DNA of 64,000 nucleotides from Paenibacillus pinihumi DSM 23905 = JCM 16419 (GTDB taxonomy: Bacteria; Bacillota; Bacilli; Paenibacillales; Paenibacillaceae), in NCBI RefSeq assembly GCF_000422505.1, contig NZ_KE383864.1, positions 478,381 to 542,380 of the forward strand. Direction: 5' to 3'. Numbering within the stretch: position 1 is the first letter of the stretch; the number at the start of each line of letters is the position of its first letter. The position numbers and the translations under genes are program-made. The notes under the pieces were generated by a model. That model was not told the origin of the DNA and searched no databases. It worked only from the letters and a program-made list of their open reading frames with translations. Positions 18,425 through 27,574 of this stretch are shown here, one piece after another.

Positions 18425-19189
18425 TCATAGCCCGCCGTATCTGCGGGCACGACGCTGATATTCGCGAATTGCTTCGTAGAAGTGCTCATCCATAAACTCC
18501 GGCCAGTATACATCTGTAAACCACAGTTCGCTATAAGCAAGCTGCCACAGCATAAAGTTGCTGATTCTCAGCTCCCCGCTTGTGCGGATTAACAGATCAG
18601 GGTCGGGAATATCTTTGGAAAGCAGATAACTGTCCAAAGACTGTTCGGAGATCGCGGCGCATTCCATGCGTCCGGCCTTGACTTCCTCGGCAACGGCGCG
18701 AACCGCATCAATCATTTCTTTACGGCTGCCATAGTTTAATGCAAAATTCAGCACAAGCCCTGTATTATGCCTGGTTTTTTCAATCGCCTCATCTATAGCA
18801 TGGAGGGTAAAATCAGGCAGTCCTTCCTTATATCCCATCATTCGAACCTGAACATTGTTTTTCATCAAATCATCCAGTTCGATCGACAAAAACTCCTGAG
18901 GCAGCTTCATCAAAAAATCAACCTCAGCCTTCGGCCGTTTCCAGTTTTCCGTGGAAAACGCATAAAGAGTCAAATATTTGATTCCTAGCCGGTCAGCAGC
19001 CATGGTGATCCGTTTAACTGCTTTCATACCGGAATGATGCCCGGCCATACGGGGCAGTCCCCGGCTTTTTGCCCAGCGCCCGTTTCCATCCATAATAATG
19101 GCAACATGCTGAGGAATATTTTCCTCCTGCAATTGTTCCTCTCTAATGGATAACGGTTTTTTAAACCAATTTTTCAACCGCTTTAACAT
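18425..19189 (-). CDS. uppS: undecaprenyl diphosphate synthase
   Basis: UppS condenses farnesyl diphosphate with eight isopentenyl units in cis to make the C55 carrier for peptidoglycan. The 254-residue protein has the catalytic MDGNGRWA motif (Asp34 in this numbering), GHHSGMKAVKRI, the YAFSTENWKRP motif and the C-terminal DLLIRTSGELRISNFMLWQ. The start is ATG 19189, seven bases after GGGAGG; a GTG five codons upstream overlaps that ribosome binding site. It is followed by cdsA and dxr. Confidence 0.96.
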   Translation of the reverse strand: MLKRLKNWFKKPLSIREEQLQEENIPQHVAIIMDGNGRWAKSRGLPRMAGHHSGMKAVKRITMAADRLGIKYLTLYAFSTENWKRPKAEVDFLMKLPQEFLSIELDDLMKNNVQVRMMGYKEGLPDFTLHAIDEAIEKTRHNTGLVLNFALNYGSRKEMIDAVRAVAEEVKAGRMECAAISEQSLDSYLLSKDIPDPDLLIRTSGELRISNFMLWQLAYSELWFTDVYWPEFMDEHFYEAIREYQRRARRYGGL

Positions 19190-19287
19190 TCCATTTCCTC
19201 CCACCCGGGACGTAACAAGCGTTTAATAACTGCCCGTCGTCCTGTATCAGGGAACGTTACCGTCCATAAGGTTAAGTATGCAACAAA

Positions 19288-19306
19288 CCCCACCTATTTG
19301 GAGGGG
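19288..19306 (-). terminator. weak hairpin after frr
   Basis: The minus strand reads CCCCTCC-AAATA-GGTGGGG followed by TTTGTTG, a six-pair stem with one mismatch, 12 bases after the frr stop. It may terminate some transcripts in the 129-base gap before uppS. No convincing uppS promoter was found there. Confidence 0.35.
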
Positions 19307-19318
19307 CTGGTCATTGAT

Positions 19319-19872
19319 TTAAACTTCCATGATTTCTTTCTCTTTACTTACAAGCACTTTGTCTACTTCTGCAATGAAGCGGTCGGTCAGCTTCTGAATG
19401 TCATCCTGATGTCTGCGCGACTCGTCTTCAGAAATGTCCGTCTTCTCAAGCTTCTTGATATCGTCATTAGCATCACGGCGAATGTTGCGGACAGCTACCT
19501 TCGATTCTTCGCCAAACTTTTTCGTAGATTTCACCAGTTCAGCACGGCGCTCTTCAGTCAAAGCCGGAATGCCGATACGGATTGCACTTCCGTCATTGGA
19601 AGGCGTAAGACCAAGATCGGATTTCATGATCGCTTTTTCAATCGCTGCCAGAGAAGATTTGTCCCATGGCTGAATCAGCAGCGTTCTGGAGTCCGGTGTA
19701 TTGATATTAGCCAACTGATTGACAGGCGTCATAGATCCATAATAATCAACCTGAACACGATCCAGCAACGCTGGTGTTGCGCGTCCGGCTCTCAGTGTGG
19801 AGAGATCGCGCTTGAGTGCGCCGATCGCTTTCTCCATTCTGTCTTCTGCATTTTTCTTAATGGACTGTGGCA

Positions 19873-19873
<1 letters not shown>
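19319..19873 (-). CDS. frr: ribosome recycling factor
   Basis: RRF, with EF-G, splits post-termination ribosomes. The 184-residue length is exact for the family. The sequence has the expected [20 protein letters not shown] stretch (about residues 24-43), PVNQLANI and the C-terminal [13 protein letters not shown]. The start is GTG at 19873, sharing its first base with the last base of the pyrH TAG stop. This overlap implies translational coupling to pyrH. Confidence 0.97.
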
Positions 19874-20640
<767 letters not shown>

Positions 20641-20700
20641 TTAACCGATGCTTCATCTACATATCGGAAATCATTCAAATACTTCAACTCAATAAATCAG

Positions 20701-20729
20701 GCGAGGCGGACGAGCCGCCCCGCCCTCGC
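20701..20729 (-). terminator. GC-rich hairpin after tsf
   Basis: Seven bases after the tsf stop, GCGAGGGCGG pairs with CCGCCTCGC (nine pairs, one bulged G) around a ten-base loop, followed by CTGATTTATTGAG. The stem is stable but the U-tract is poor, so some read-through into pyrH is likely. Confidence 0.5.
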
Positions 20730-20736
20730 GTTCGGA

Positions 20737-21387
20737 TTAAAGCTTAGCTTGAGACATAACTTCTTCAACGAAGTTATCTTGTTTTTTCTCCAGTCCTTCG
20801 CCCAGCTCATAGCGGACAAAACGACGGATAGAGATATTTTCACCGATTTTGCTGATTTTTTCGTTCAGCAGCTCGGAAATAGTCTTGTCTGGATCTTTAA
20901 CGAAAGTTTGCTCCAGCAAGCAGAACTCTTCATAGTATTTGCCGATACGGCCGTCAACCATTTTCTCAACAATGTGAGCTGGTTTGCCTTCGTTCAACGC
21001 TTGAGCAGTCAGAATTTCACGTTCTTTTTCCAACTCGCTTGCTTCAACTTCCTCACGGCGTACATACTTAGGGTTCGCAGCTGCGATTTGCATAGCGATG
21101 TCTTTTACAAACTCACGGAACTGATCTGTCTTCGCAACGAAGTCAGTTTCACAGTTAACTTCAACCAGAACACCGATACGTCCGCCACCGTGGATGTAGG
21201 ATTCAACAACACCTTCTGTTGCTGCGCGTCCTGCTTTGTTTGCTGCTGCTGCAAGACCTTTCTCGCGAAGAAGGTCGATTGCTTTTTGCAAATCGCCATT
21301 CGCCTCATCAAGAGCTTTTTTACAATCCAACATACCTGCGCCTGTTTTTTCACGCAGTTCTTTTACTGCACTTGCACTCACTGCCAT
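20737..21387 (-). CDS. tsf: translation elongation factor Ts
   Basis: EF-Ts is the nucleotide exchange factor for EF-Tu. The 216-residue protein is a compact form, close to the short Firmicute and thermophile versions rather than the roughly 283-residue E. coli form. It starts [26 protein letters not shown], the classic UBA-like N-terminal domain. [13 protein letters not shown] lies in the core. The start ATG 21387 has AGGAGGG six bases upstream. Unusually, a strong terminator separates it from rpsB, so tsf may have separate or attenuated transcription. Confidence 0.97.
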   Translation of the reverse strand: MAVSASAVKELREKTGAGMLDCKKALDEANGDLQKAIDLLREKGLAAAANKAGRAATEGVVESYIHGGGRIGVLVEVNCETDFVAKTDQFREFVKDIAMQIAAANPKYVRREEVEASELEKEREILTAQALNEGKPAHIVEKMVDGRIGKYYEEFCLLEQTFVKDPDKTISELLNEKISKIGENISIRRFVRYELGEGLEKKQDNFVEEVMSQAKL

Positions 21388-21697
21388 TGTTAACCCTCCT
21401 GATATGTTTATATGTAGCTCTGCCGGCATTGCGGCAAAGCTTACGATTCAAATGAATTGAGAAGCCATAGGCAATCTATACCTGTTTTCATAACTATGCA
21501 CGAAGTTTGTAAATACCCTCGCCTTTTAAAAAAAGGGCGGTGAGAGGTTAAAAACCTTCTGACCACCCTTTTCCTGTTCATGCAAGCGTATGTAGACCAT
21601 CTTTCAATTCGAGAGATCATCTTAACAATCGCACGCTAGTTATAGAAGCCTGGTATACTACACGGCTTATACTGCAAATATTTGAAACAACTGCCTA
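21388..21697 (-). other. 310-base gap between rpsB and tsf
   Basis: No gene is visible here. In transcription order it holds a hairpin on the rpsB stop codon, about 110 bases of AT-rich sequence, a strong terminator at 21528..21570, then about 140 bases leading to tsf. I found no promoter with both boxes downstream of the terminator. TTTACA and TATAGA occur separately but not at a good spacing. Confidence 0.6.
21528..21570 (-). terminator. strong intrinsic terminator between rpsB and tsf
   Basis: AAGGGTGGT pairs with ACCGCCCTT (nine pairs including one G-U). Inside, AGGTT/AACCT forms a second helix. A run of seven T residues follows on the minus strand. This is a textbook terminator about 130 bases after the rpsB stop and 140 bases before the tsf start. 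Confidence 0.85.
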
Positions 21698-21708
21698 TTA
21701 AGCAGTTG
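21688..21708 (-). other. hairpin enclosing the rpsB stop codon
   Basis: CAACTGC and GCAGTTG form a perfect seven-pair stem whose seven-base loop contains the rpsB TAA. TTTCAAATATTT follows. It may be a 3'-end stabiliser or a weak first terminator. Confidence 0.4.
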
Positions 21709-22396
21709 TTTGCTCACCTTGGTTCGCTTCTACGATAGCGTCTGCCATTTTAGCAGTAAGCAATTTAACAGCGCGGATCGCGTCGTCGTTACCTGGGATA
21801 ACGTAGTCGATTTCATCCGGATCGCAGTTTGTATCAACGATACCTACGATTGGGATACCCAGTTTGCGGGCTTCTGCAACAGCGATACGCTCTTTACGAG
21901 GATCGATGATGAACAGTGCGCTAGGCAGCCCTTTCATGCCTTTAATTCCGCCCAGGAATTTTTGCAGGCGATCTTTCTCTTTACGGAGAATAATAACTTC
22001 TTTCTTAGGCAGCACTTCGAATGTGCCGTCCTCTTCCCATTTTTCCAATTGTTTCAAACGATCGATACGTTTTTGAATTGTTTGGAAGTTGGTCAGCGTA
22101 CCACCCAACCAGCGTTGGTTGATGTAGAAGTTACCGCAACGCTCTGCTTCTTCCTTAACGGAATCTTGAGCTTGCTTCTTAGTACCTACGAAAAGTACTG
22201 TTCCGCCTTCTTCTGCAATGGAACGAACAAAGTTGTAAGCTTCCTCAACTTTTTTAACCGTTTTTTGCAGGTCAATAATGTAAATACCGTTTCTTTCTGT
22301 GAAGATATAACGATCCATCTTCGGGTTCCAACGACGAGTCTGATGACCAAAGTGAACCCCAGCTTCCAAAAGCTGTTTCATGGAAATAACCGCCAT
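21698..22396 (-). CDS. rpsB: 30S ribosomal protein S2
   Basis: S2 binds late in 30S assembly and is needed for S1 or mRNA engagement. The 232-residue protein begins [27 protein letters not shown], almost identical to B. subtilis S2. It contains [19 protein letters not shown] and [15 protein letters not shown]. The ATG at 22396 has AGGAGGTG eight bases upstream. It has its own promoter and an attenuator-like leader hairpin, so it is separated from the flagellar operon that ends 283 bases upstream. Confidence 0.97.
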   Translation of the reverse strand: MAVISMKQLLEAGVHFGHQTRRWNPKMDRYIFTERNGIYIIDLQKTVKKVEEAYNFVRSIAEEGGTVLFVGTKKQAQDSVKEEAERCGNFYINQRWLGGTLTNFQTIQKRIDRLKQLEKWEEDGTFEVLPKKEVIILRKEKDRLQKFLGGIKGMKGLPSALFIIDPRKERIAVAEARKLGIPIVGIVDTNCDPDEIDYVIPGNDDAIRAVKLLTAKMADAIVEANQGEQTTA

Positions 22397-22458
22397 ACCA
22401 ACAACACCTCCTGATAAATGGTTTTTTTTGAACGCCTCCGCCAATCGCATCTTCCGAC

Positions 22459-22479
22459 AAAACTCGCCTGTGAGGCAAG
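22459..22479 (-). promoter_or_regulatory. attenuator-like hairpin in the rpsB leader
   Basis: In the 123-base rpsB leader CTTGCCT pairs with AGGCGAG (seven pairs with one G-U) through a CAC loop, directly followed by TTTTGTC. It is a small intrinsic-terminator shape about 60 bases before the rpsB start codon. Ribosomal protein operons often use such leaders for autoregulation; a specific S2-binding motif was not recognised. Confidence 0.5.
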
Positions 22480-22525
22480 CACCCTTGACGAAATTAATCG
22501 GCGTGTGTTTTTAACACCGTCAATT

Positions 22526-22554
22526 ACTATACCATATCGTATGTCCTTGCGCAA
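22526..22554 (-). promoter_or_regulatory. sigma-A promoter of rpsB
   Basis: TTGCGC (22549..22554) and TATAGT (22526..22531) are 17 bases apart, and TGG directly before the -10 makes an extended -10. The predicted transcript starts near 22519. The spacing and extended -10 make this one of the stronger promoter matches in the window. Confidence 0.7.
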
Positions 22555-22678
22555 CTAGACATTGGAATAATTCTCCCATTGCTGCAGAACTAAAACAGGC
22601 GCAGTCATTCTATGCAGCAGCAGCGCAGCCCACATTAAAATAACCCTGTCCCGTTTTGTCCTGTTCCCATCAGCATGG

Positions 22679-23206
22679 TCACTTTTTGCCGGGTTTAGAC
22701 AGGAGCGGATCGCGAAGCAAAATCTTTTTAATCTCTTCCTGGTCCGGAGAGTCCGAAAAATAGTATTTGCCATTACGAATCCGGTTGCGGTCCAGCTGCG
22801 TCTCCTGCAAAAAAGCAGACGCTTCCTTGATCAGGGCTGCATCCTCCAGCAATGAAGCAACTTCCTTTATACCCATGCCCTTCCGAATCGTTACAGCCCG
22901 TATCAATGTATTGACAGCCTGTCCTTCTTCCAGCTCGGTACGCTGCTTATCCAGCGCCTCCTGCAAGGCTTGCTGATGCTCCTGCTTCTGCGCTGCAAGC
23001 TCCGATTTAAGACGGTCAAGCTCTTCTATCCCGCTGCTGCCGTCCCCGCCGGGCGCTGCTGGCTGTTTCTCCGTACCGGATACTTCCGCTGCTATCAGAT
23101 TGGCTTTCTCCTGCTGTACATCTGCGGAAAGCATCAATTGAAGCAGCAGCACACCTGCAATAATGCCCAGTCCCAGTCCAAGTACAAATGAACGTTCTCT
23201 AAACAC
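22679..23206 (-). CDS. membrane-anchored protein with MltG-like domain
   Basis: This 175-residue protein has one N-terminal membrane helix (about residues 7-28), a charged coiled-coil linker (about 55-100) and a C-terminal segment (TIRKGMGIKEVASLLEDAALI ...) that resembles the LysM-like N-terminal domain of endolytic transglycosylase MltG/YceG. The catalytic domain is absent. I chose the GTG at 23206, nine bases after AGGAGG; it overlaps the preceding gene by eight bases. It is the last gene of the fla/che operon. A link to cell-wall binding or flagellar passage through the wall is only inference. Confidence 0.7.
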   Translation of the reverse strand: MFRERSFVLGLGLGIIAGVLLLQLMLSADVQQEKANLIAAEVSGTEKQPAAPGGDGSSGIEELDRLKSELAAQKQEHQQALQEALDKQRTELEEGQAVNTLIRAVTIRKGMGIKEVASLLEDAALIKEASAFLQETQLDRNRIRNGKYYFSDSPDQEEIKKILLRDPLLSKPGKK

Positions 23207-23756
23207 GATGGCGTTCCTCCTGTATGGATAACTGCACAATAAGCTGTACCTCGCCCTTGTTCAGACCAAGCTTCCGGGCAATGTAATCAACCGATTTACC
23301 TTGATTGTAGAGCTTGAGAAGCTCTGCATAACGATCCTTGATCAGATCGGCAGGCTGATCTTCCTCTCCGGCCGGGAGCGGCTCTTCTGAAGGCACAGAA
23401 GGCTTGGAAACAGACACGGCAGTCTGGCTCCCCAGCCCGGCTATACGAGCCTCCAGACTGGAATGTTTATCCGCCAGTTCTTTCTCCAGCTTCCCGCAGC
23501 GATTCTCCAGCTGTGCGATCCGCTGCTCCTTCACGGCGATTGTATCACGCAATTCCTGCTGCGTACGGCTGATCATTGCTACGAACTCTTTATTATCCGC
23601 TTCCATCGTCTGCATGAACTGCTCGAGGGCAAGCTCCATATCACTGATGGAAGACTGATCCGCCTGTGTCGCCTGTTTGTGCTTCCTTGGCATGACAAAA
23701 GCCATTACCACAGCAAATGCGCCAAGAAGCACAAGATATTGCCAGGGTTGATTCAC
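23199..23756 (-). CDS. SwrB/YlxL-like membrane protein
   Basis: The 185-residue protein has an N-terminal membrane helix (about residues 5-22), a coiled coil (about 38-105), a proline- and acid-rich linker and a C-terminal helix-turn-helix-like segment (YAELLKLYNQGKSVDYIARKLGLN). B. subtilis swrB, just after sigD, has the same size and architecture and promotes assembly of the flagellar export apparatus; fapA separates the two here. I inferred the SwrB relation from position and layout rather than clear sequence identity. GTG 23756 is eight bases after GCAGG; a GTG three codons upstream is possible. Confidence 0.65.
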   Translation of the reverse strand: MNQPWQYLVLLGAFAVVMAFVMPRKHKQATQADQSSISDMELALEQFMQTMEADNKEFVAMISRTQQELRDTIAVKEQRIAQLENRCGKLEKELADKHSSLEARIAGLGSQTAVSVSKPSVPSEEPLPAGEEDQPADLIKDRYAELLKLYNQGKSVDYIARKLGLNKGEVQLIVQLSIQEERHRV

Positions 23757-23809
23757 ATTATTCACCTGCAGTCATTATAAGTAAAGGTAGACAAGCCGGT
23801 TATATCACA

Positions 23810-25213
23810 CTATAAAAAGGATGACACTGTAATGTCCCCTTCAGAGTAATGAAACCGCACGCGTTCGGAACGCTCCTTGATAAATTTCGTATAACGGCCG
23901 ATCACAATTTTAGTTCCCCCGTAAATGGCGTTTTTCACCTCTACACAGGCCGTTTGTGTATCTTCCAGCGTTTTCTCGATTTCCAGCAGTTCTTCCTTCA
24001 GCTGTGTTTCCGTCTCCAGGTTTTGCTTTTTCGTCGCATTCAGCTTGGCCCGCATCTCCAGCCGCTCTGTCGACAATTGTCCCGCTGCAGCAAGCTGGTC
24101 CAGCAGCGCCAGCGCCTTTTCGGTCTTATCCAGATTGATAACAAGCGTACGAACCTCGGTACGCAGCTGCGCCAGCTTCTGACGAAGCTCCGGGTTGACG
24201 CCGACAGCAAGCTCAGTGGCCGTAGAGGTGGAATTTCCGATAATCCGGGCGCTGATTTTTTCCCCCGCCTGAATGTTGCCGCCTACAATAAGCCCTTTCG
24301 CCCCCATGCACTCGACGTTCCGCCCTGCCATCACATTGGAATGCATAATGCTTTGCGATACGATAACATCCTCGCCCGCAATGATGTTGCCTTCTTGGAT
24401 AAAGGAGCTCTTGACCGTCTTCCCGGCCTTGACGACCCCTTTGCCGCCGGCGAGAATGCCTTCTGTTATTTCAATGCTGCCGTCTGTCTCAATATCAGCG
24501 CCTTCAATACCGCCCACGATACGGATATCCCCGGATGCTCTGACCCGAAATCCTGTCAGTACATTTCCCCGGATGACAACCGTTCCGACAAAATCAATAT
24601 TTCCGGTTCTGTAGTCAACATCCCCGTTCACTTCATAAACTGGAAAAACGTTGATCTTGTCACGCTCTGTTTTAGTCAAAATACCGTCTATCGCTGCATA
24701 GAGCGAAACTTCGTCCGGTCCGATCACCACGTTTTTCCCGATTTTGAAGCGCGCTTCTTTACCGTCAGCAGCAGGCAGTGGCTCTCCATTGACCTTAATG
24801 CCCGGCTCTGCAGGCTCCGGCGGGATTTTTTTGGCGATCAGCTGTCCCCGCTTCACATTGCGAAGCTGGGTAACCTCCTTATAATTCACCTTGCCATCCT
24901 CAGTCTCAATGGGCCGGGTGCTATCCTCATCCATATCATAAATATATTCTACGCGTCCGTTTTTCCCCTCCACCGCCCGTTTTCCCTCTGCGATGATGAC
25001 CGGGTGGATATAGGAGGAAGGCGAGGCGGCGATAACCCGCAAGAGTTCTCTGTTAATCCCAAAGACGACGCCATTATGATGTAGCCATTTTTCCAGCTGC
25101 TCAAAAGCAACAAAATAATCAGCATCTACCCGGTGAAAATACAGAGAAGCGGATAACAGATCGTCTGAAACCAAAATCTCGGCGTTGCCGTCGAGCGGCA
25201 TTTCCATTGGCAT
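23810..25213 (-). CDS. fapA: FapA family protein (DUF342)
   Basis: The 467-residue protein has the DUF342 layout: an N-terminal domain with a GINRELL-type stretch, a central right-handed beta-helix rich in Gly-Gly repeats (VRASGDIRIVGGIEGADIE ... GGNIQAGEKISAR) and a C-terminal coiled coil (about residues 340-425). FapA homologues occur near flagellar and polar-localisation genes in many bacteria. Here the gene lies in the fla/che operon, 20 bases after sigD. The start is at ATG 25213, with in-frame ATGs at codons 3 and 5 as alternatives. Its exact role is unknown. Confidence 0.8.
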   Translation of the reverse strand: MPMEMPLDGNAEILVSDDLLSASLYFHRVDADYFVAFEQLEKWLHHNGVVFGINRELLRVIAASPSSYIHPVIIAEGKRAVEGKNGRVEYIYDMDEDSTRPIETEDGKVNYKEVTQLRNVKRGQLIAKKIPPEPAEPGIKVNGEPLPAADGKEARFKIGKNVVIGPDEVSLYAAIDGILTKTERDKINVFPVYEVNGDVDYRTGNIDFVGTVVIRGNVLTGFRVRASGDIRIVGGIEGADIETDGSIEITEGILAGGKGVVKAGKTVKSSFIQEGNIIAGEDVIVSQSIMHSNVMAGRNVECMGAKGLIVGGNIQAGEKISARIIGNSTSTATELAVGVNPELRQKLAQLRTEVRTLVINLDKTEKALALLDQLAAAGQLSTERLEMRAKLNATKKQNLETETQLKEELLEIEKTLEDTQTACVEVKNAIYGGTKIVIGRYTKFIKERSERVRFHYSEGDITVSSFL

Positions 25214-25233
25214 ACTTGATCACTCCTGCTTGC

Positions 25234-26019
25234 TTATTTTTCCATAAGCTGGTCCTTATGCTTCGACAACGTACCGCGCAGCCGCAATATCGCTTTGGAA
25301 TGCAGCTGGGATATGCGCGAAGGAGACAACGACATCACTTCAGCAATTTCACTTAAAGAAAGCTCTTCGTAATAGAATAGGGAAACGACAATTCGTTCTT
25401 TCTCCGTCAGCCGTTCAATTCCCTTAACCAGTGCATTCTTGATATAAAATTCCTGAATCTTGTAGTCCGGATTTTTTGCCTTTTCATCTACTAGAAGAGT
25501 CAAACGGGTCTCAGACTCCTCTTCACGGATCGGGTCTTCCAGCGAGCATACCGTTGTGATTGCAATTTCCTGAAGCATATGCAGGAACTCCTTTTCCGTT
25601 ACGTTCAGGTATTCGCTCATCTCCGTATCACTGACAGAGCGCAAATACTTCTGCTCCAGAATTTGATAGGCTTCCTCAATTCGCTTTGACTTCTCGCGGA
25701 TCGACCTCGGCACCCAGTCCCCTTGACGAAGTCCGTCAATGATGGCCCCGCGAATCCGCCACGAAGCATACGTTTCGAATTGCAAGCCCCGCTGATAATC
25801 AAACTTCTCTATAGCATCGATCAGCCCCATAACTCCGTTGCTGGCTAAATCATCCTTGGAGACATTTTTGGGCAGGCCGATCGCCATCCGGTTGGAGACA
25901 TAATCCACGAGTGGAAGATAATGCTCAATCAATTGTTTTTTTGCGTCGATATTGCCGTTTTCTTTCCATTCCTGCCACATCTCGATATTGGATAAATGAG
26001 GCGTTTTCGGCTCGATCAT
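25234..26019 (-). CDS. sigD: flagellar sigma factor sigma-D (FliA/WhiG family)
   Basis: Sigma-D directs RNA polymerase to late flagellar, motility and autolysin promoters. The 261-residue protein has region 2 (DLASNGVMGLIDAIEKFD ... FETYASWRIRGAIIDGLR), region 3 and region 4 with the helix-turn-helix LSEIAEVMSLSPSRISQLH. The ATG at 26019 is usable, with GGAGGG a short distance upstream. It sits near the end of the long operon as in Bacillus, where distance from the promoter limits its level. FlgM, its antagonist, is not in this window. Confidence 0.95.
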   Translation of the reverse strand: MIEPKTPHLSNIEMWQEWKENGNIDAKKQLIEHYLPLVDYVSNRMAIGLPKNVSKDDLASNGVMGLIDAIEKFDYQRGLQFETYASWRIRGAIIDGLRQGDWVPRSIREKSKRIEEAYQILEQKYLRSVSDTEMSEYLNVTEKEFLHMLQEIAITTVCSLEDPIREEESETRLTLLVDEKAKNPDYKIQEFYIKNALVKGIERLTEKERIVVSLFYYEELSLSEIAEVMSLSPSRISQLHSKAILRLRGTLSKHKDQLMEK

Positions 26020-26041
26020 CGTCTCACCCTCCTAAAACCTG

Positions 26042-26458
26042 CTACGATTCTTTCAGATGACGTACCGCTTCGGCCAACTCTTCCGGTGACTTGTCTTTCA
26101 CAGACATCATTCTTGGAGGCGCAAGCGGCTGAAAGGACGTGATGTCCGCTTCTTCTCTCGCTTCCCCTTCTCCAAGCTGCTGCTGAAGCAGACGTTGAAT
26201 GTCCTCCCCGTCATCGGGCGTGGCCATATCCAGATTGCTTCCCTTCGCTTCCTCAGAGCTGCTTTGCACATCAGCAGCAGGCGCTGACAGAATGTGCAGC
26301 AAATATCTAAGACCATACGCCAGCACAAAACATGCAACGAGCGCGTACACACTTCTTAATAAAGTAATTGAAATTCCATTATTTCCGATTGAAAAAGCGA
26401 ACGTAAGCCCGCATCCCAAAACCGCTATTCCTATATTCCATCTGATTGACCCCAGCAT
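26042..26458 (-). CDS. hypothetical membrane protein between cheD and sigD
   Basis: I do not recognise this 138-residue protein by family. Its first 60 residues form two hydrophobic segments (about residues 8-25 and 33-55). The rest is a polar, acidic cytoplasmic tail ending SPEELAEAVRHLKES. It starts one base after the cheD stop and precedes sigD by 22 bases, so it is translated from the fla/che mRNA. B. subtilis has no gene here. A motility-related role is inferred only from position. Confidence 0.7.
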   Translation of the reverse strand: MLGSIRWNIGIAVLGCGLTFAFSIGNNGISITLLRSVYALVACFVLAYGLRYLLHILSAPAADVQSSSEEAKGSNLDMATPDDGEDIQRLLQQQLGEGEAREEADITSFQPLAPPRMMSVKDKSPEELAEAVRHLKES

Positions 26459-26459
26459 A

Positions 26460-26954
26460 CTATAGCTCCTTTACGCCGTGCTGGACGCTCCGAATGTGAA
26501 GAATCCCGGTAAAGCTGTCTATTTCAATCGTTCTCCCATAATTTCCCCCCGTATCTTCCGCTAAAATTGGTATGGGATAAACCGACAATATGTTCTTGCA
26601 GGATTCCACATTCCGGGGACCTATCCGAAGTGTATCCGACTTGCCGAGCTGTGCGAACATCTGGGCTCCTCCGGCCAGCTTGGCCACCATACGGTCTGGA
26701 GCCGCCCCGGCAGCCTTCATCAGCCTGATCAGCTCCGGCAAGGCCGTATCGGCATACTTTGCAATATTAAAAGACGAATCCCTTGCAATGTCGGAGGAAG
26801 GCAGCATAACATGCGCCATTCCCGCTATCTTGCTCTTTGTATCAAACAAAGTCACGCCCACACACGAACCTAGTCCTGTTGTTCTTAATACTGCGCCCTG
26901 TACGGCGAAATTCAAATCTGCCATGCCTACCTTGATTATTTGTTCTTGTTTCAT
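26460..26954 (-). CDS. cheD: chemoreceptor glutamine deamidase CheD
   Basis: CheD deamidates glutamines on methyl-accepting chemotaxis receptors and, in Bacillales, binds CheC and stimulates its CheY-P phosphatase activity. The 164-residue protein has the catalytic cysteine in GLGSCVGV (Cys31) and histidine in MAHVMLP (His48), with a downstream Thr/Ser region, as in the family. The start ATG overlaps the cheC stop by four bases. Confidence 0.95.
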   Translation of the reverse strand: MKQEQIIKVGMADLNFAVQGAVLRTTGLGSCVGVTLFDTKSKIAGMAHVMLPSSDIARDSSFNIAKYADTALPELIRLMKAAGAAPDRMVAKLAGGAQMFAQLGKSDTLRIGPRNVESCKNILSVYPIPILAEDTGGNYGRTIEIDSFTGILHIRSVQHGVKEL

Positions 26955-27571
26955 TCAGTGGGCACTCCCAAAGCACGAAAGATTTTCTCAAATGATTCCG
27001 GATCGGGAATCAGGAAGAAATGTCCCTCCATCAGTTCCCTGCCTTCAAAAAAGCTCGTGTCGATGAGCAGCGCATCATCCCCCATCTGCCCGAACTGCAG
27101 CAGTCCGTAACTCAGTATCGCTCCTGCCATATCCACCGCAATTGAAGGTACCGTAGGCGCCATGAACAAGCGGGTGAAATCGGCTAGCGAAGACAGATAG
27201 GAACCTGCCAGAATATTCCCGATCTCGCTGAGCGTGGACAACTCCATTTCTGAATAATCAAAATTTTCTGATGGCTCCAGGGACAGAAGCTGCTGAAGCA
27301 GCTTCTTCGCGGAGTCCGCCTGAATGATGAAGAACATGTTGCCCGGCGCGTCTCCCTCTACCCGGAGAAATACTGCAACAACAACTTGTTCCGAGCCGCC
27401 TACCCGCTCGGCAATTTCCTCGAAGGGCAGTATGCTGACGGTAGGAACCTTCATATCGACAGGCTTGTCGATCAGTCTGGAGAGAGCTGTGGCCGCATTC
27501 CCTGCTCCAATATTCCCAACCTCTTTCAGCACGTCCATTTTAAGCCCCGCCAAATGCTTGAACAGGCTCAC
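26951..27571 (-). CDS. cheC: CheY-P phosphatase CheC
   Basis: CheC dephosphorylates CheY-P and with CheD forms a feedback loop in Bacillus-type adaptation. The 206-residue protein shows two E-x2-N active sites: KEVGNIGAGNAATALS near residue 17 and LSEIGNILAGSYLSS near residue 115. It starts with GTG 27571 after a GAGGAC ribosome binding site. It lies directly after cheW. Confidence 0.94.
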   Translation of the reverse strand: MSLFKHLAGLKMDVLKEVGNIGAGNAATALSRLIDKPVDMKVPTVSILPFEEIAERVGGSEQVVVAVFLRVEGDAPGNMFFIIQADSAKKLLQQLLSLEPSENFDYSEMELSTLSEIGNILAGSYLSSLADFTRLFMAPTVPSIAVDMAGAILSYGLLQFGQMGDDALLIDTSFFEGRELMEGHFFLIPDPESFEKIFRALGVPTE

Positions 27572-27574
27572 AGC

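Noticed and set aside
23849-25084. A 411-codon plus-strand frame
   Set aside because: Antisense to fapA; composition mirrors the beta-helix repeats of the sense gene.
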